A stretch of 64,000 nucleotides of DNA from assembly GCA_944386495.1 (NCBI GenBank), contig CALXBE010000002.1:103180-167179 (forward strand), in the 5' to 3' direction. The stretch comes from an uncultured Gemmiger sp. (lineage in GTDB: Bacteria; Bacillota; Clostridia; Oscillospirales; Ruminococcaceae). The notes below the pieces were generated by a model that was given only the letters and a program-made list of their open reading frames with translations, had not been told where the DNA came from and did no database searches. The position numbers were made by a program, and so were the translations under genes. Positions 7,896 to 16,201 of the stretch are shown in pieces; position 1 is the first letter of the stretch, and each line of letters starts with the position of its first letter.

Positions 7896-9215
7896 TTACA
7901 GAGCAGCCTCAATGCCTTCAATGAGGATCTGGGCGGCTTCCTCGATGGAGTAGTCGCCGTAGCTCAGACCGGACATGACATCGTAGTAGACGCCGTCGGT
8001 GGACTTGAGGGAGGAATCTTCAAACTTGGGGTCCAGAGCGTTGGTGCAGGAGGCCAGGACCTTGCTGTTGGCCTCAGCGGTGAGAGCGTCAACAGCGTCG
8101 CCGGCAGCTTCCAGGCCGGACTTGGACAGGGGAATACCCAGCTGGCTGCCCATGATGGCGGCACCTTCGCCGTTCAGCAGGTAATCAATGAGGAGAGCAG
8201 CCTCGGCGGGATGTTCGCAGGTCTTGGTGATGGCCAGACCCAGGGAAACCTTGGTGAAGCCGCCGGTGCCCAGCTCGTCGCCCACAACAAAGGCGTCAGG
8301 ATTGTTCAGAGCACCATGGAACTTGGAAGCAGAGGAATCCCACTCGAAGATACCAGCGTAGCGGCCGTCCATCCACTTGGGGTTCTTATCCAGAGACTCG
8401 GCGCCGTCGCCCAGAATCTGCTGGATGGTGGGGGTGACATGGTTGTCTTCCAGAGTCTGGATGAACTCCAGGCCCTCGATGATTTCTTCCTCGGAATAGT
8501 TGAGAGCGCCGTCAACCACCCAATCCTTGCCGTAAATGCTTTCCAGGTAGTAGACCATGAGAATCATACGGTCGTACTCGCCCAGGGCGGTGGGGTAGTA
8601 GCTGCCGTCCTCAAACTCGGCAAACTTCTGACCGGCAGCAATCAGTTCCTCATAGCTGGTGGGAATCTCCACGCCGACCTTCTCGAAGGTCTCAGAGTTC
8701 CAGTAGAAGATACGGCCGGTCATGGCGGCGGGTACGCACTGGAGAGCGCCGGCAACGGTGCACTGAGCCAGGGCGTTCTCGTCAAACTGGGTCAGATCCA
8801 GGAACTCGGTCAGGCCGTTCAGGTCTACAAAGGTCTGGCCGTTGCCGGAGTAGCTGGTCAGCCAGTTCCAGTTGACCTGGCAGACATCGGCAGCAGTACC
8901 GGAAGCAAAGTAGGTAGACATCTTGTCTTCCCAGCCGGACCAGGCGCCGAAGTCAACGGTGACTTCCTCAACGCTGGGGGTTGCCTCTACGAAAGCGGCA
9001 ATGGCTTCCTGGTAAGCAGAGTGACGGGAGTCGCCGCCCCACCAGCTGATGCTCAGGGTAACGGGAGTCTCGGACAGCGCATAGGTTGCGGGCTCGGCGT
9101 CACCAGTGTCCTCGCTGGCAGCAGGGCCGCCGGTACCCTGGGTCATGCTTCCGCAGCCGACCAGCAGAACACAGCACATGACCAGGGCCAGCAGCAATGC
9201 AAGCAGTTTTTTCAT
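7896..9215 (-). CDS. Extracellular sugar-binding lipoprotein (family 1 SBP)
   Basis: The 439-residue protein starts with a lipoprotein signal peptide, MKKLLALLLALVMCCVLLVGC, lipobox LVGC with the anchoring Cys at residue 21. A Ser/Thr/Gly-rich tether follows. The mature part looks like a two-lobe SBP_bac_1 fold (conserved GRIFYWN, TSYEELIAAGQKF, GEGAAIMGSQLGIPLS). It is the first gene of the importer operon, with a good ribosome site and a sigma-A-like promoter 62 bases upstream. Specificity for pectin oligosaccharides is inferred from the neighbouring regulator and enzymes only. Confidence 0.92.
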   Translation of the reverse strand: MKKLLALLLALVMCCVLLVGCGSMTQGTGGPAASEDTGDAEPATYALSETPVTLSISWWGGDSRHSAYQEAIAAFVEATPSVEEVTVDFGAWSGWEDKMSTYFASGTAADVCQVNWNWLTSYSGNGQTFVDLNGLTEFLDLTQFDENALAQCTVAGALQCVPAAMTGRIFYWNSETFEKVGVEIPTSYEELIAAGQKFAEFEDGSYYPTALGEYDRMILMVYYLESIYGKDWVVDGALNYSEEEIIEGLEFIQTLEDNHVTPTIQQILGDGAESLDKNPKWMDGRYAGIFEWDSSASKFHGALNNPDAFVVGDELGTGGFTKVSLGLAITKTCEHPAEAALLIDYLLNGEGAAIMGSQLGIPLSKSGLEAAGDAVDALTAEANSKVLASCTNALDPKFEDSSLKSTDGVYYDVMSGLSYGDYSIEEAAQILIEGIEAAL

Positions 9216-9276
9216 TGTGTTTTCCTCCTATAAAATGTAAATAGAAATGGAAACATACCGAACAGTTTCCTATGAG

Positions 9277-9305
9277 TTTATAATACCAAAGCCACCTGTA
9301 AACAA
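9277..9305 (-). promoter_or_regulatory. Promoter of the sugar ABC operon
   Basis: On the minus strand TTGTTT and TATAAA are separated by 17 bases, placed 62 bases before the binding-protein start codon. The rest of the 390-base gap (9216-9606) is AT-rich and holds no gene. Confidence 0.6.
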
Positions 9306-9547
9306 AAAGTTCCAAAATAAACGATTGAGATAAAAACCGAACATTTTTTGCCATAGTTTTGAAGGGGGAATTGGGCAACCTGTCACTTTTTACCACCCAC
9401 AAAAACAAAATTTGTGCATGTTGACAAATTAAAAAAACCTCAAAACCAGGGAAAAAGGGCTGCAAAAGGGGATTAAAGGGACGATTGTTGAAAATAATGG
9501 TCAAACTCCATAAAAAACAATATTTGAGCGTTTATTTTGTTGGAAGC

Positions 9548-9568
9548 GCAAAATATGTGCTATTTTGC
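9548..9568. promoter_or_regulatory. Candidate AraC-type operator upstream of the sugar ABC operon
   Basis: A perfect inverted repeat GCAAAAT / ATTTTGC with a 7-base spacer ATGTGCT. Its first 16 bases are identical to 4909-4924 in front of the araC-type gene. It lies about 270 bases upstream of the importer promoter. Confidence 0.55.
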
Positions 9569-9598
9569 AAAGAAAAAAGGACCGGAAATCCGGTCCTT
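9566..9598 (-). terminator. Terminator of the rex-tdk transcript
   Basis: The stem AAGGACCGGA / TCCGGTCCTT with a two-base loop is followed on the minus strand by a run of T. It lies just after the tdk stop. Confidence 0.9.
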
Positions 9599-9606
9599 CA
9601 AAGGAA

Positions 9607-10200
9607 TCATCTGCGGGCTTTTCGCTTCTCCTCAAAGTAGCACTGTGGGCAGAGGCTTTGATATTCCACGCTGTTTTCCATATCGATGGCCACCTGGGCT
9701 CCCTCGAAGATGAATCTGCCTCCCACCTTCCGGGCATTGCAGGTGGCTTTCCGTCCGCAGGTGCAGATGGTTTTCATCTCCTCAATGGTGTGGGCCAGCT
9801 CCAGAAGCCGGGTGGAGCCGGGAAAGCCCCGCATGGCAAAATCGGTGCGCAGACCATAGCAGATCACCGGGATCCCCAGGTCCACCGTCACCATGAACAG
9901 CTGTTCCGCCTGTTCAGCGGTAAAGAACTGGCTTTCGTCACAAAGGACACAGGCCAGCTTGGGGCCTTTGGCAGCCTGCTCGGCTACCAGGAAAAGAATG
10001 TTGTCCTGAGGGGTGACCAGGTGGTCTACTTTTCTGGTGACCCCCAGTCGGCTGACCAGGCAATCGTCCCCTTTGGTGTCAACACTGGGTTTGAGGATCA
10101 GGACCCGGAGCCCCCGTTCCTCGTAATTGTAGGCCACCTGCATGAGGGCGGTGCTTTTGCCGCTGTTCATGGCCCCGTAACGGAAATAAAGTTTTGCCAT
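9607..10200 (-). CDS. tdk: Thymidine kinase (type II)
   Basis: The 197-residue enzyme phosphorylates thymidine in the salvage pathway. Visible are the P-loop GAMNSGKST near residue 9, the Walker B/acid DESQFF near residue 88, the lasso region with GLRTDFAMRGFPGS near residue 115, and four zinc-binding cysteines (CTCGRKATC and CPQC). Length and motif order match the family. It follows rex by 10 bases with AAAGGAG at its start, so both are co-transcribed. Confidence 0.97.
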   Translation of the reverse strand: MAKLYFRYGAMNSGKSTALMQVAYNYEERGLRVLILKPSVDTKGDDCLVSRLGVTRKVDHLVTPQDNILFLVAEQAAKGPKLACVLCDESQFFTAEQAEQLFMVTVDLGIPVICYGLRTDFAMRGFPGSTRLLELAHTIEEMKTICTCGRKATCNARKVGGRFIFEGAQVAIDMENSVEYQSLCPQCYFEEKRKARR

Positions 10201-10210
10201 TTTTTCTCCT

Positions 10211-10846
10211 TTACAGATTCCGCATGTGGTAGCCCAGGCTCATCAAGCTGTCTCCCAGGTGAACATTCTCCACCATGACCTGAGGATAATCTACGGAAAG
10301 ATCGTAATGACTGAAATTCCAGAAGCCCTTGACCCCCATCTCTACCAGAGTGGAGCTGAGCTGGGTGGCACCTTCCCGGGGAAGGCAGAGGACCGCCACC
10401 TGGGGATGATACTGGCTGCAAAAGCTGCGCAGCTCATCCACATGGCGGATGGGAATGCCGCCCAGGGTTTTTCCCACCAGTTCCGGGTTATTGTCGAAGG
10501 CGGCCAGCAGGCTGTAGCCGTTGGCATCCCGGACCAGGAACTGGCTGACCGCAGTGCCAAGCCGTCCGGCACCTACCAGGATGGTGGGCAGGGGCTGACC
10601 GTCCCCAAAAAGCAGATGGCGTATCTCGGTGACCAGGGTGTCCACCTTATATCCGATTCCCTGCTGGCCAAAACCGCCGAAGCAGTTGAAATCCTGGCGC
10701 ACCTGGCTGGCAGTAGTACCCATCATCCGGGACAGCTCGCTGGAAGATACATTTTTTTCCCCTGCCTGCTGCATATTGATGAGATACCTGTAATATTTGG
10801 GCAGACGGCGAATCACCGGCAAGGCGGGCTTGTTGGAGGAAGTCAT
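10211..10846 (-). CDS. rex: Redox-sensing transcriptional repressor Rex
   Basis: The 211-residue regulator senses the NADH/NAD+ ratio and controls fermentation genes. The N-terminal winged helix (RRLPKYYRYL, MMGTTASQVRQDFNCFGGFG) is followed by a Rossmann domain with VGAGRLGTAV near residue 92 and the C-terminal domain-swap helix with LGYHMRNL. It is the first gene of the rex-tdk pair and has a near-consensus promoter. I saw no convincing Rex operator (TTGTGA-type palindrome) at this promoter. Confidence 0.97.
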   Translation of the reverse strand: MTSSNKPALPVIRRLPKYYRYLINMQQAGEKNVSSSELSRMMGTTASQVRQDFNCFGGFGQQGIGYKVDTLVTEIRHLLFGDGQPLPTILVGAGRLGTAVSQFLVRDANGYSLLAAFDNNPELVGKTLGGIPIRHVDELRSFCSQYHPQVAVLCLPREGATQLSSTLVEMGVKGFWNFSHYDLSVDYPQVMVENVHLGDSLMSLGYHMRNL

Positions 10847-10912
10847 GGGACGACACCTGTCTTTCTTGAAATCTAATGAAAGGGAAATGGCTTTCCCGCA
10901 GTCTTCCTTTTA

Positions 10913-10940
10913 ATTATAACATCCTGCCCATATTTGTCAA
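10913..10940 (-). promoter_or_regulatory. Promoter of rex-tdk
   Basis: The minus strand carries a perfect TTGACA and a perfect TATAAT separated by 16 bases, 67 bases before the rex start codon. Confidence 0.85.
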
Positions 10941-11019
10941 ATGTTTGTCAAAGACATCTGTGGAAAGGGTGTAAAAGGATTTTGGCGGGGAATACTGAAC
11001 AAAAGAAGGAGGGAAAAAG

Positions 11020-11748
11020 ATGAATCGAACAAAAGCAGAACTTGACCTGACCGATGCTCAGGTGGAACAGGAACGACTGGAACAGGAGTTTTTGCTGGAT
11101 ACCGGCAGCCTGATTCGGACCAAGGGAAGACATTCCATCCATTGCCTGACGGTGATTGGTCAGATCGAAGGGCATACCGCTGCGCCCCAGGGCCAGAAAG
11201 CTACCAAGTATGAGCATGTCATCCCTCAAATCATTGATATCCAGGAGGACCCGGAGATACAGGGGCTGCTGGTCATCCTGAACACGGTGGGGGGAGATGT
11301 GGAAGCGGGGCTTGCCCTGGCTGAACTGATTGCCGGGGTGAACAAGCCTAGTGCCAGCCTGGTGCTGGGAGGAGGACACTCCATCGGAATCCCCCTGGCG
11401 GTGAGCGCCCACAGGAGCTTTATTGTTCCCACCGCCACCATGACTGTCCACCCGGTCCGGCACAGCGGGCTGGTGCTGGGAGTACCCCAGACCATGCGGT
11501 ACTTTGACCAGATGCAGGAACGGATCACCGGGTTTGTGGTCCGGCACAGCGGCATCTCAGCCAAGCGGTACCGGGAACTTATGCTCCATACCGGAGAACT
11601 GGTGATGGATATGGGAACCGTGCTGGGAGGAGAACAGGCAGTGAAGGAGGGACTCATAGACCGGCTGGGCAGTGTAAACGATGCCCTGGAGTATCTTCAC
11701 AAAGAAATTGCCAAGCGGCAGAAAGCTGAGGGGAAAGGGAAGGGATGA
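11020..11748 (+). CDS. tepA: ClpP-like protease family protein TepA
   Basis: The 242-residue protein has the ClpP/crotonase fold: VILNTVGGDVEAGLALAELI near residue 84, then GGGHSIGIPLAVSAHRSFIV containing the expected active Ser, and TMTVHPVRHSG containing the His. Its position immediately upstream of ftsK/spoIIIE matches the tepA (ymfB)-spoIIIE arrangement of Bacillus. Family members have been linked to protein export and spore properties, but the role is not firmly settled. An AAGGAGG site precedes the ATG. Confidence 0.88.
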   Translation: MNRTKAELDLTDAQVEQERLEQEFLLDTGSLIRTKGRHSIHCLTVIGQIEGHTAAPQGQKATKYEHVIPQIIDIQEDPEIQGLLVILNTVGGDVEAGLALAELIAGVNKPSASLVLGGGHSIGIPLAVSAHRSFIVPTATMTVHPVRHSGLVLGVPQTMRYFDQMQERITGFVVRHSGISAKRYRELMLHTGELVMDMGTVLGGEQAVKEGLIDRLGSVNDALEYLHKEIAKRQKAEGKGKG

Positions 11749-11760
11749 CCTTCCCTTTTT
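11734..11760 (+). terminator. Terminator whose loop holds the tepA stop codon
   Basis: A perfect 10-base stem AAAGGGAAGG / CCTTCCCTTT with loop GATGA. The loop contains the TGA stop of tepA (11746-11748), and the stem is followed by T residues. Confidence 0.8.
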
Positions 11761-11794
11761 AAATTACATTATAAAGACAATGGGTGGGGAAGGT

Positions 11795-11823
11795 TTTACA
11801 ACCGGAAAAGTTTGTGATATACT
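11795..11823 (+). promoter_or_regulatory. Promoter of ftsK
   Basis: TTTACA and TATACT are separated by exactly 17 bases, 83 bases before the ftsK start. Confidence 0.75.
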
Positions 11824-11905
11824 TGTTTAGTTAAAATGGTTTTATATGCCCTGTTGCCAAATGGCCGGGGCTTTTCAAGATAGAGTGCACAAGGAGTTTA
11901 GGAAG

Positions 11906-14629
11906 ATGGCGGCAAGAGCAAAGAAAAAAACTACGACCACGACGGGAAGGAGCAGGTCCTCCACCAGGAAGAAATCTACCCGGAAGAGTCAGATATCAGA
12001 GATCTGGAGCATCCCCCTGTTTGGGCTGGCACTCCTTCTTCTGGCCATGGGATTTATCCAGGGGGATTCCGGATGGGCCACCCTGCGGGGATGGATCTTT
12101 GGACTGGTGGGTCTGGGGCTTTACCCTCTGGCTATTGCCCTGGTATACATAGCGTATCTTATTGCAGGCAAGCGGCCCATTGGAAAAACCGTGGGAAAAG
12201 CGGTGCTGGGGGTGCTGTCCTGCTGCGCCATCCCCACCGTTTTTTCCCGGCTGGACCTGACCGCTAAAAACGCCTGGGAGGTCATTACCCTCCTGTTCCA
12301 GCAGGGGGGAGAAACCTGGTGGTCCGGTGGTGTGGCCGGGGCCGTGCTGGGCGGAAGTCTGGTCTCCCTTTGCGGGCGGCCGGTAGCCAACCTGATTCTG
12401 GCCCTGCTGGCAGTGATTGCCCTGATGATCATTTTCACCATTACCCCCGCTGACCTTTGGGAGTTCTGCAGCAGCTTTATAGGAGACCCCGGGGAAGGGG
12501 AGGGACGCCCTGCCCAGGAAAACTGGGAGGAGCGTCATGCCAATGCCAATGTCCGCCGGGCCCAGGCCCGGGAGGAAGCCATGGAGCGGCGGCGTCAGCT
12601 GGCTGCCCAGCGGCAGAAATCGGCGGATATGCGCCGCCGGGCCAGCTTTGATGTGGACCTGGGCCCTGACCCTGAGCCCCAGCCGGAGCATCAGGAAGGG
12701 ATGCGGCCCCAGGATATGCCCATCCATGATGCCATTGCCATTTATGATGTGGATGCCCCTCTGCCCGACGGAACCCAGGAGATGGAGCCGGTTCAAATCG
12801 GACCCGGCGGCACTTTCGGAATGAATCCTCTCAGCCACTCCCAGGAATTTGAAGTGGAGGTTGGCAAGGAGCAGCCCGAGGAGACCGCTACCATGGCGGA
12901 GCTCATGGAGATGAGAACCCCCACCATGGCCGAGATGATGGCGGCCCGTTCTCCGGTGGCACAGCCTGCACCTGCGGCCCCGGCCTCTGCACCCGCACCG
13001 GCTCCTGAACAGCCGGTCCAGAAGGCTGACCCGGAAATTGCCAGCCTGGTGCAGAAGGCAGTGGACACCGCTGCCATGAACAGCGCCGACACTGCCAGCC
13101 AGACCCAGCAGAAGGTAAACTCTTACCGGTATCCGCCCCTGGACCTGTTTGAGGAGAACAAGGAGGTGGACGACAGCCGGGCTGCCCAGGAAATGAACCA
13201 CAACGCAGAGGTTCTGGTCAGCACCCTGGACAGCTTCGGGGTCAAGACCCGGATTCTGGATATCTGCCGCGGCCCCTCTGTGACCCGGTATGAGCTTCAG
13301 CCTCAGGCCGGTGTAAAAATCAGCCGAATCACCAGCCTGGCCGATGACATTGCCCTTAACCTGGCCGCTTCCGGAGTCCGTATTGAGGCACCTATCCCCG
13401 GCAAGCCTGCCGTGGGCATTGAAGTCCCCAACCGGGTCAAGACCCCTGTGGGAATCCGGGGACTTCTGGAAAGCCAGAACTTTACCAAGTCCACCAGCCC
13501 TCTGACCATGGCCCTGGGCCGGGATATTGCGGGCAGCGCTCAGGTGGCAGACCTTTGCAGAATGCCCCACCTGCTGATTGCGGGCTCTACCGGCAGCGGT
13601 AAGTCTGTCTGTGTCAACAGCATTCTCATCAGCTTCCTTTACAAGTCCAGCCCTGAGGATGTGAAGCTGATCCTCATTGACCCCAAGGTGGTTGAGCTGG
13701 CTGAGTATAACGGGATTCCCCACCTCCTTATGCCTGTGGTCACCGAGCCCAAGAAGGCTGCCGGTGCCCTGGGCGCTGCCGTAGCCGAGATGGAGCGGCG
13801 GTATAAGGAGTTTGCAGAGAACAATGTCCGGGAAATCAAGAGCTACAACCGGAAAGCGGCAGCCACTCCCGGCATGGAGAAGATGCCCTACATTGCCATT
13901 GTCATTGACGAGCTGGCAGACCTGATGATGGTGTCCGGCAAAGAGGTGGAAGATTACATCTGCCGGATTGCTCAGAAGGCCCGTGCTGCCGGCATGCACC
14001 TGATTGTGGCCACCCAGCGCCCCAGCGTGGATGTAGTCACCGGTCTGATCAAGGCCAACATCCCCAGCCGTATCGCCTTTGCCGTGTCCAGCCAGGTGGA
14101 CAGCCGTACCATCCTGGACGGCGCCGGTGCAGAAAAGCTGCTGGGCATGGGCGATATGCTCTTTATGCCCATCGGCGCCAACAAACCGGTCCGGGTACAG
14201 GGCGCTTTTGTGAAGGACGAGGAAATTGAGGCCTGCCTGAACTTTATCAAGGAGAGCGGCCAGGCTCAGTATGATGAAGCCCTTATCAGCGAGGTGGAGC
14301 GAATCGCCGCCCAGAGCTCTAACGGGAAGAACGGCGGCTCCGGCTCGGATGATGACCAGGAGGGCGGGACCTCCCACGACCCCATGTTTGAGTCCGCCGT
14401 GGAAGCTGTCATTGATGCCGGTATGGCCAGCACCAGCCTGCTCCAGCGCCGGTGCAAGCTGGGCTACGCCCGGGCTGCCCGAATCATGGACGAGATGGAG
14501 CAGGAAGGGGTGATTGGTCCCTTTGAGGGAGCCAAGCCCCGGAAGGTGCTGTTGACCAAGCAGCAGTGGGCAGAGCGGAAGCTCTCTGCCGACAACCAGG
14601 CCCCCGACCCCAGCGAAATTCCCTTTTGA
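11906..14629 (+). CDS. ftsK: DNA translocase FtsK/SpoIIIE
   Basis: The 907-residue motor pumps DNA across the division or sporulation septum. Order of parts: basic N-terminus, four membrane helices (about 30-195), a charged and Pro/Ala-rich linker (about 200-400), alpha domain, RecA-like beta domain with Walker [10 protein letters not shown] near residue 560 and Walker [11 protein letters not shown] near 668, and a C-terminal winged-helix gamma domain (about 825-890, [18 protein letters not shown]) for KOPS/SRS recognition. Start at 11906 has AAGGAG 9 bases upstream; an upstream ATG at 11846 lacks a site. Whether it is the vegetative or sporulation paralogue cannot be told, but tepA next door fits SpoIIIE. 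Confidence 0.95.
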   Translation: MAARAKKKTTTTTGRSRSSTRKKSTRKSQISEIWSIPLFGLALLLLAMGFIQGDSGWATLRGWIFGLVGLGLYPLAIALVYIAYLIAGKRPIGKTVGKAVLGVLSCCAIPTVFSRLDLTAKNAWEVITLLFQQGGETWWSGGVAGAVLGGSLVSLCGRPVANLILALLAVIALMIIFTITPADLWEFCSSFIGDPGEGEGRPAQENWEERHANANVRRAQAREEAMERRRQLAAQRQKSADMRRRASFDVDLGPDPEPQPEHQEGMRPQDMPIHDAIAIYDVDAPLPDGTQEMEPVQIGPGGTFGMNPLSHSQEFEVEVGKEQPEETATMAELMEMRTPTMAEMMAARSPVAQPAPAAPASAPAPAPEQPVQKADPEIASLVQKAVDTAAMNSADTASQTQQKVNSYRYPPLDLFEENKEVDDSRAAQEMNHNAEVLVSTLDSFGVKTRILDICRGPSVTRYELQPQAGVKISRITSLADDIALNLAASGVRIEAPIPGKPAVGIEVPNRVKTPVGIRGLLESQNFTKSTSPLTMALGRDIAGSAQVADLCRMPHLLIAGSTGSGKSVCVNSILISFLYKSSPEDVKLILIDPKVVELAEYNGIPHLLMPVVTEPKKAAGALGAAVAEMERRYKEFAENNVREIKSYNRKAAATPGMEKMPYIAIVIDELADLMMVSGKEVEDYICRIAQKARAAGMHLIVATQRPSVDVVTGLIKANIPSRIAFAVSSQVDSRTILDGAGAEKLLGMGDMLFMPIGANKPVRVQGAFVKDEEIEACLNFIKESGQAQYDEALISEVERIAAQSSNGKNGGSGSDDDQEGGTSHDPMFESAVEAVIDAGMASTSLLQRRCKLGYARAARIMDEMEQEGVIGPFEGAKPRKVLLTKQQWAERKLSADNQAPDPSEIPF

Positions 14630-14651
14630 TAGAACGAGGTAAAAGAAAAGA

Positions 14652-15518
14652 ATGTATATCCGCCAACTGTTTGCCCAGAAGCCCTGTGTTTTTTCCATTG
14701 AATGTTTTCCCCCCAAGGTGGCGGATAACTATCCCAAAATGCAGCAGACCCTGCGGGAGATGAAAGAACTGGCTCCCGACTACATCAGCGTGACCTACGG
14801 GGCAGGAGGCACTGCCCCGGGAGGCATTTCCACCTGTCAGATCGCTTCCTTTATCAAGAACGAGCTGGGCATCGAGCCTCTGGCTCACCTGACCTGTATG
14901 GGGGCAGACCCCCAGAAGGTGGACCAGGTGCTGGACCAGCTGTTCGGGGCTGGTATCCGGAATGTGCTGGCCCTGCGGGGAGATAAGAATCCCAACCTCC
15001 CCCTGAGCCGGGAATTCCCCCACGCCAGTGACCTGTCCGCCTACATCCGGGGAAAATACGGCAGCTTCGGCCTTTCCGGAGCCTGCTACCCGGAGGGGCA
15101 CACCGAGAGCGCCTCTCTGGCCCAGGATGTGGCCATGCTGAAAGTAAAGCAGGAGGCCGGGGTGAGCCATCTGGTCAGCCAGCTGTTTTTTGACAACGCC
15201 AAGTATTACCGGTTCCTGAACATGGCCCGGAAAGCAGGGGTGGACCTGCCTATCAGCGCAGGGGTCATGCCCATCGTCCGGCAGAGCCAGATCCAGCGGA
15301 CGGTAGCCCTGTCCAGCGCCAGCCTGCCCAGCGCCTTTACCAAAATGATTTCCCGGTATCAGGACGATGAGGCCAGCCTTTACCAGGCGGGAATCGAGTA
15401 TGCGGTGAACCAGCTCCGGGACCTGATCGAAGGCGGGGCGGACGGAGTACATCTCTATGCCATGAACAACCCGGATGTGGCCCGCCAGGTAAAGCAGGGA
15501 ATCGAGGATCTGCTGTGA
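14652..15518 (+). CDS. metF: 5,10-methylenetetrahydrofolate reductase
   Basis: The 288-residue FAD/TIM-barrel enzyme makes 5-methyl-THF for methionine synthase. Motifs include SIECFPPK near the start (catalytic Glu), SVTYGAGGT near residue 48, LALRGD near residue 105, SQLFFDN near residue 178 and ISAGVMPI near 205. It is the first of three genes for methyl transfer and overlaps the next gene by 4 bases. Confidence 0.95.
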   Translation: MYIRQLFAQKPCVFSIECFPPKVADNYPKMQQTLREMKELAPDYISVTYGAGGTAPGGISTCQIASFIKNELGIEPLAHLTCMGADPQKVDQVLDQLFGAGIRNVLALRGDKNPNLPLSREFPHASDLSAYIRGKYGSFGLSGACYPEGHTESASLAQDVAMLKVKQEAGVSHLVSQLFFDNAKYYRFLNMARKAGVDLPISAGVMPIVRQSQIQRTVALSSASLPSAFTKMISRYQDDEASLYQAGIEYAVNQLRDLIEGGADGVHLYAMNNPDVARQVKQGIEDLL

Positions 15519-16201
15519 ACAGGACAATTTCCACCCAAAATCTCCTCCTGCCGGAAAAGCCGGACCTGACCCAGGCCGCCCGGTACATGGGGGTGCATAA
15601 GATGGATACCGCCACCCGGGCTCTCCTGGAAGGATGGGCGCCCTCCCTCTGGGAGGCGGCCCGCCCCAGAGGGGCCTGGGTTTGTCTGCCTTTGGAGGAG
15701 CTGAGCCACTGGACCCTGGGAAAGGATTTGGAGCGGCATTTCCAAAACTGCACCCATGCCATGCTGGCAGCCCTTACCCTGGGGGTGGAGGTGGACCGGC
15801 TGATTCGCCGCCTTTCCGCCACCGAACTTGCGGGGGCGTTGGCGGTGGATGCCCTGGCCAGCGCCCTGGTAGAGCAGGTGGCCAATGCCTGGGAGAAAGA
15901 CCGCCGCCGGGAACTGGAAGGGGAAGGGCTGTACCTGACCGGACGGTTTGGACCCGGGTATGGGGACAGTTCCCTCGCCCTGCAGGGAGACCTTTGCCGG
16001 GTGCTGGATACCTCCCGGAAGATGGGACTTTCCCTGACCCCCACCCTTCTTCTTGCACCTACCAAAAGCACCACCGCTTTATTGGGAATCAGCAATATCC
16101 CGGTGCGGGGGACACTGGCAGGGTGCGGAAATTGTAAACTGAAAGAAATCTGTGAGTATAGAAAGAGAGGGACTACCTGTGGAGTGGAAGGAATGGAGTG
16201 A
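15515..16201 (+). CDS. Stand-alone methionine synthase reactivation-domain protein
   Basis: The 228-residue protein corresponds to the AdoMet-binding activation domain that is normally the C-terminus of MetH. Family marks include the central RFGPGYGD and the tail SISNIPVRGTLAGCGNC-type sequence (here LLGISNIPVRGTLAGCGNC, four Cys at the C-terminus). The GTG start overlaps the metF stop (GTGA), and its 3' end overlaps the start of metH. It should bind AdoMet and remethylate oxidised cob(II)alamin on MetH in trans. The extra cysteine cluster at the C-terminus (CGNCKLKEIC) could bind metal, which is inference. Confidence 0.85.
   Translation: MNRTISTQNLLLPEKPDLTQAARYMGVHKMDTATRALLEGWAPSLWEAARPRGAWVCLPLEELSHWTLGKDLERHFQNCTHAMLAALTLGVEVDRLIRRLSATELAGALAVDALASALVEQVANAWEKDRRRELEGEGLYLTGRFGPGYGDSSLALQGDLCRVLDTSRKMGLSLTPTLLLAPTKSTTALLGISNIPVRGTLAGCGNCKLKEICEYRKRGTTCGVEGME

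Noticed and set aside
10847-11019. Rex operator at the rex promoter
   Set aside because: TTTGTCAAATGTTTGTCAAA near 10933-10952 has a direct rather than inverted layout and does not match the TTGTGA-type palindrome.
11996-14716. 906-codon open frame antisense to ftsK
   Set aside because: It mirrors the GC-rich codon pattern of ftsK, has no ribosome site and shows no domain. The plus-strand FtsK is certain.
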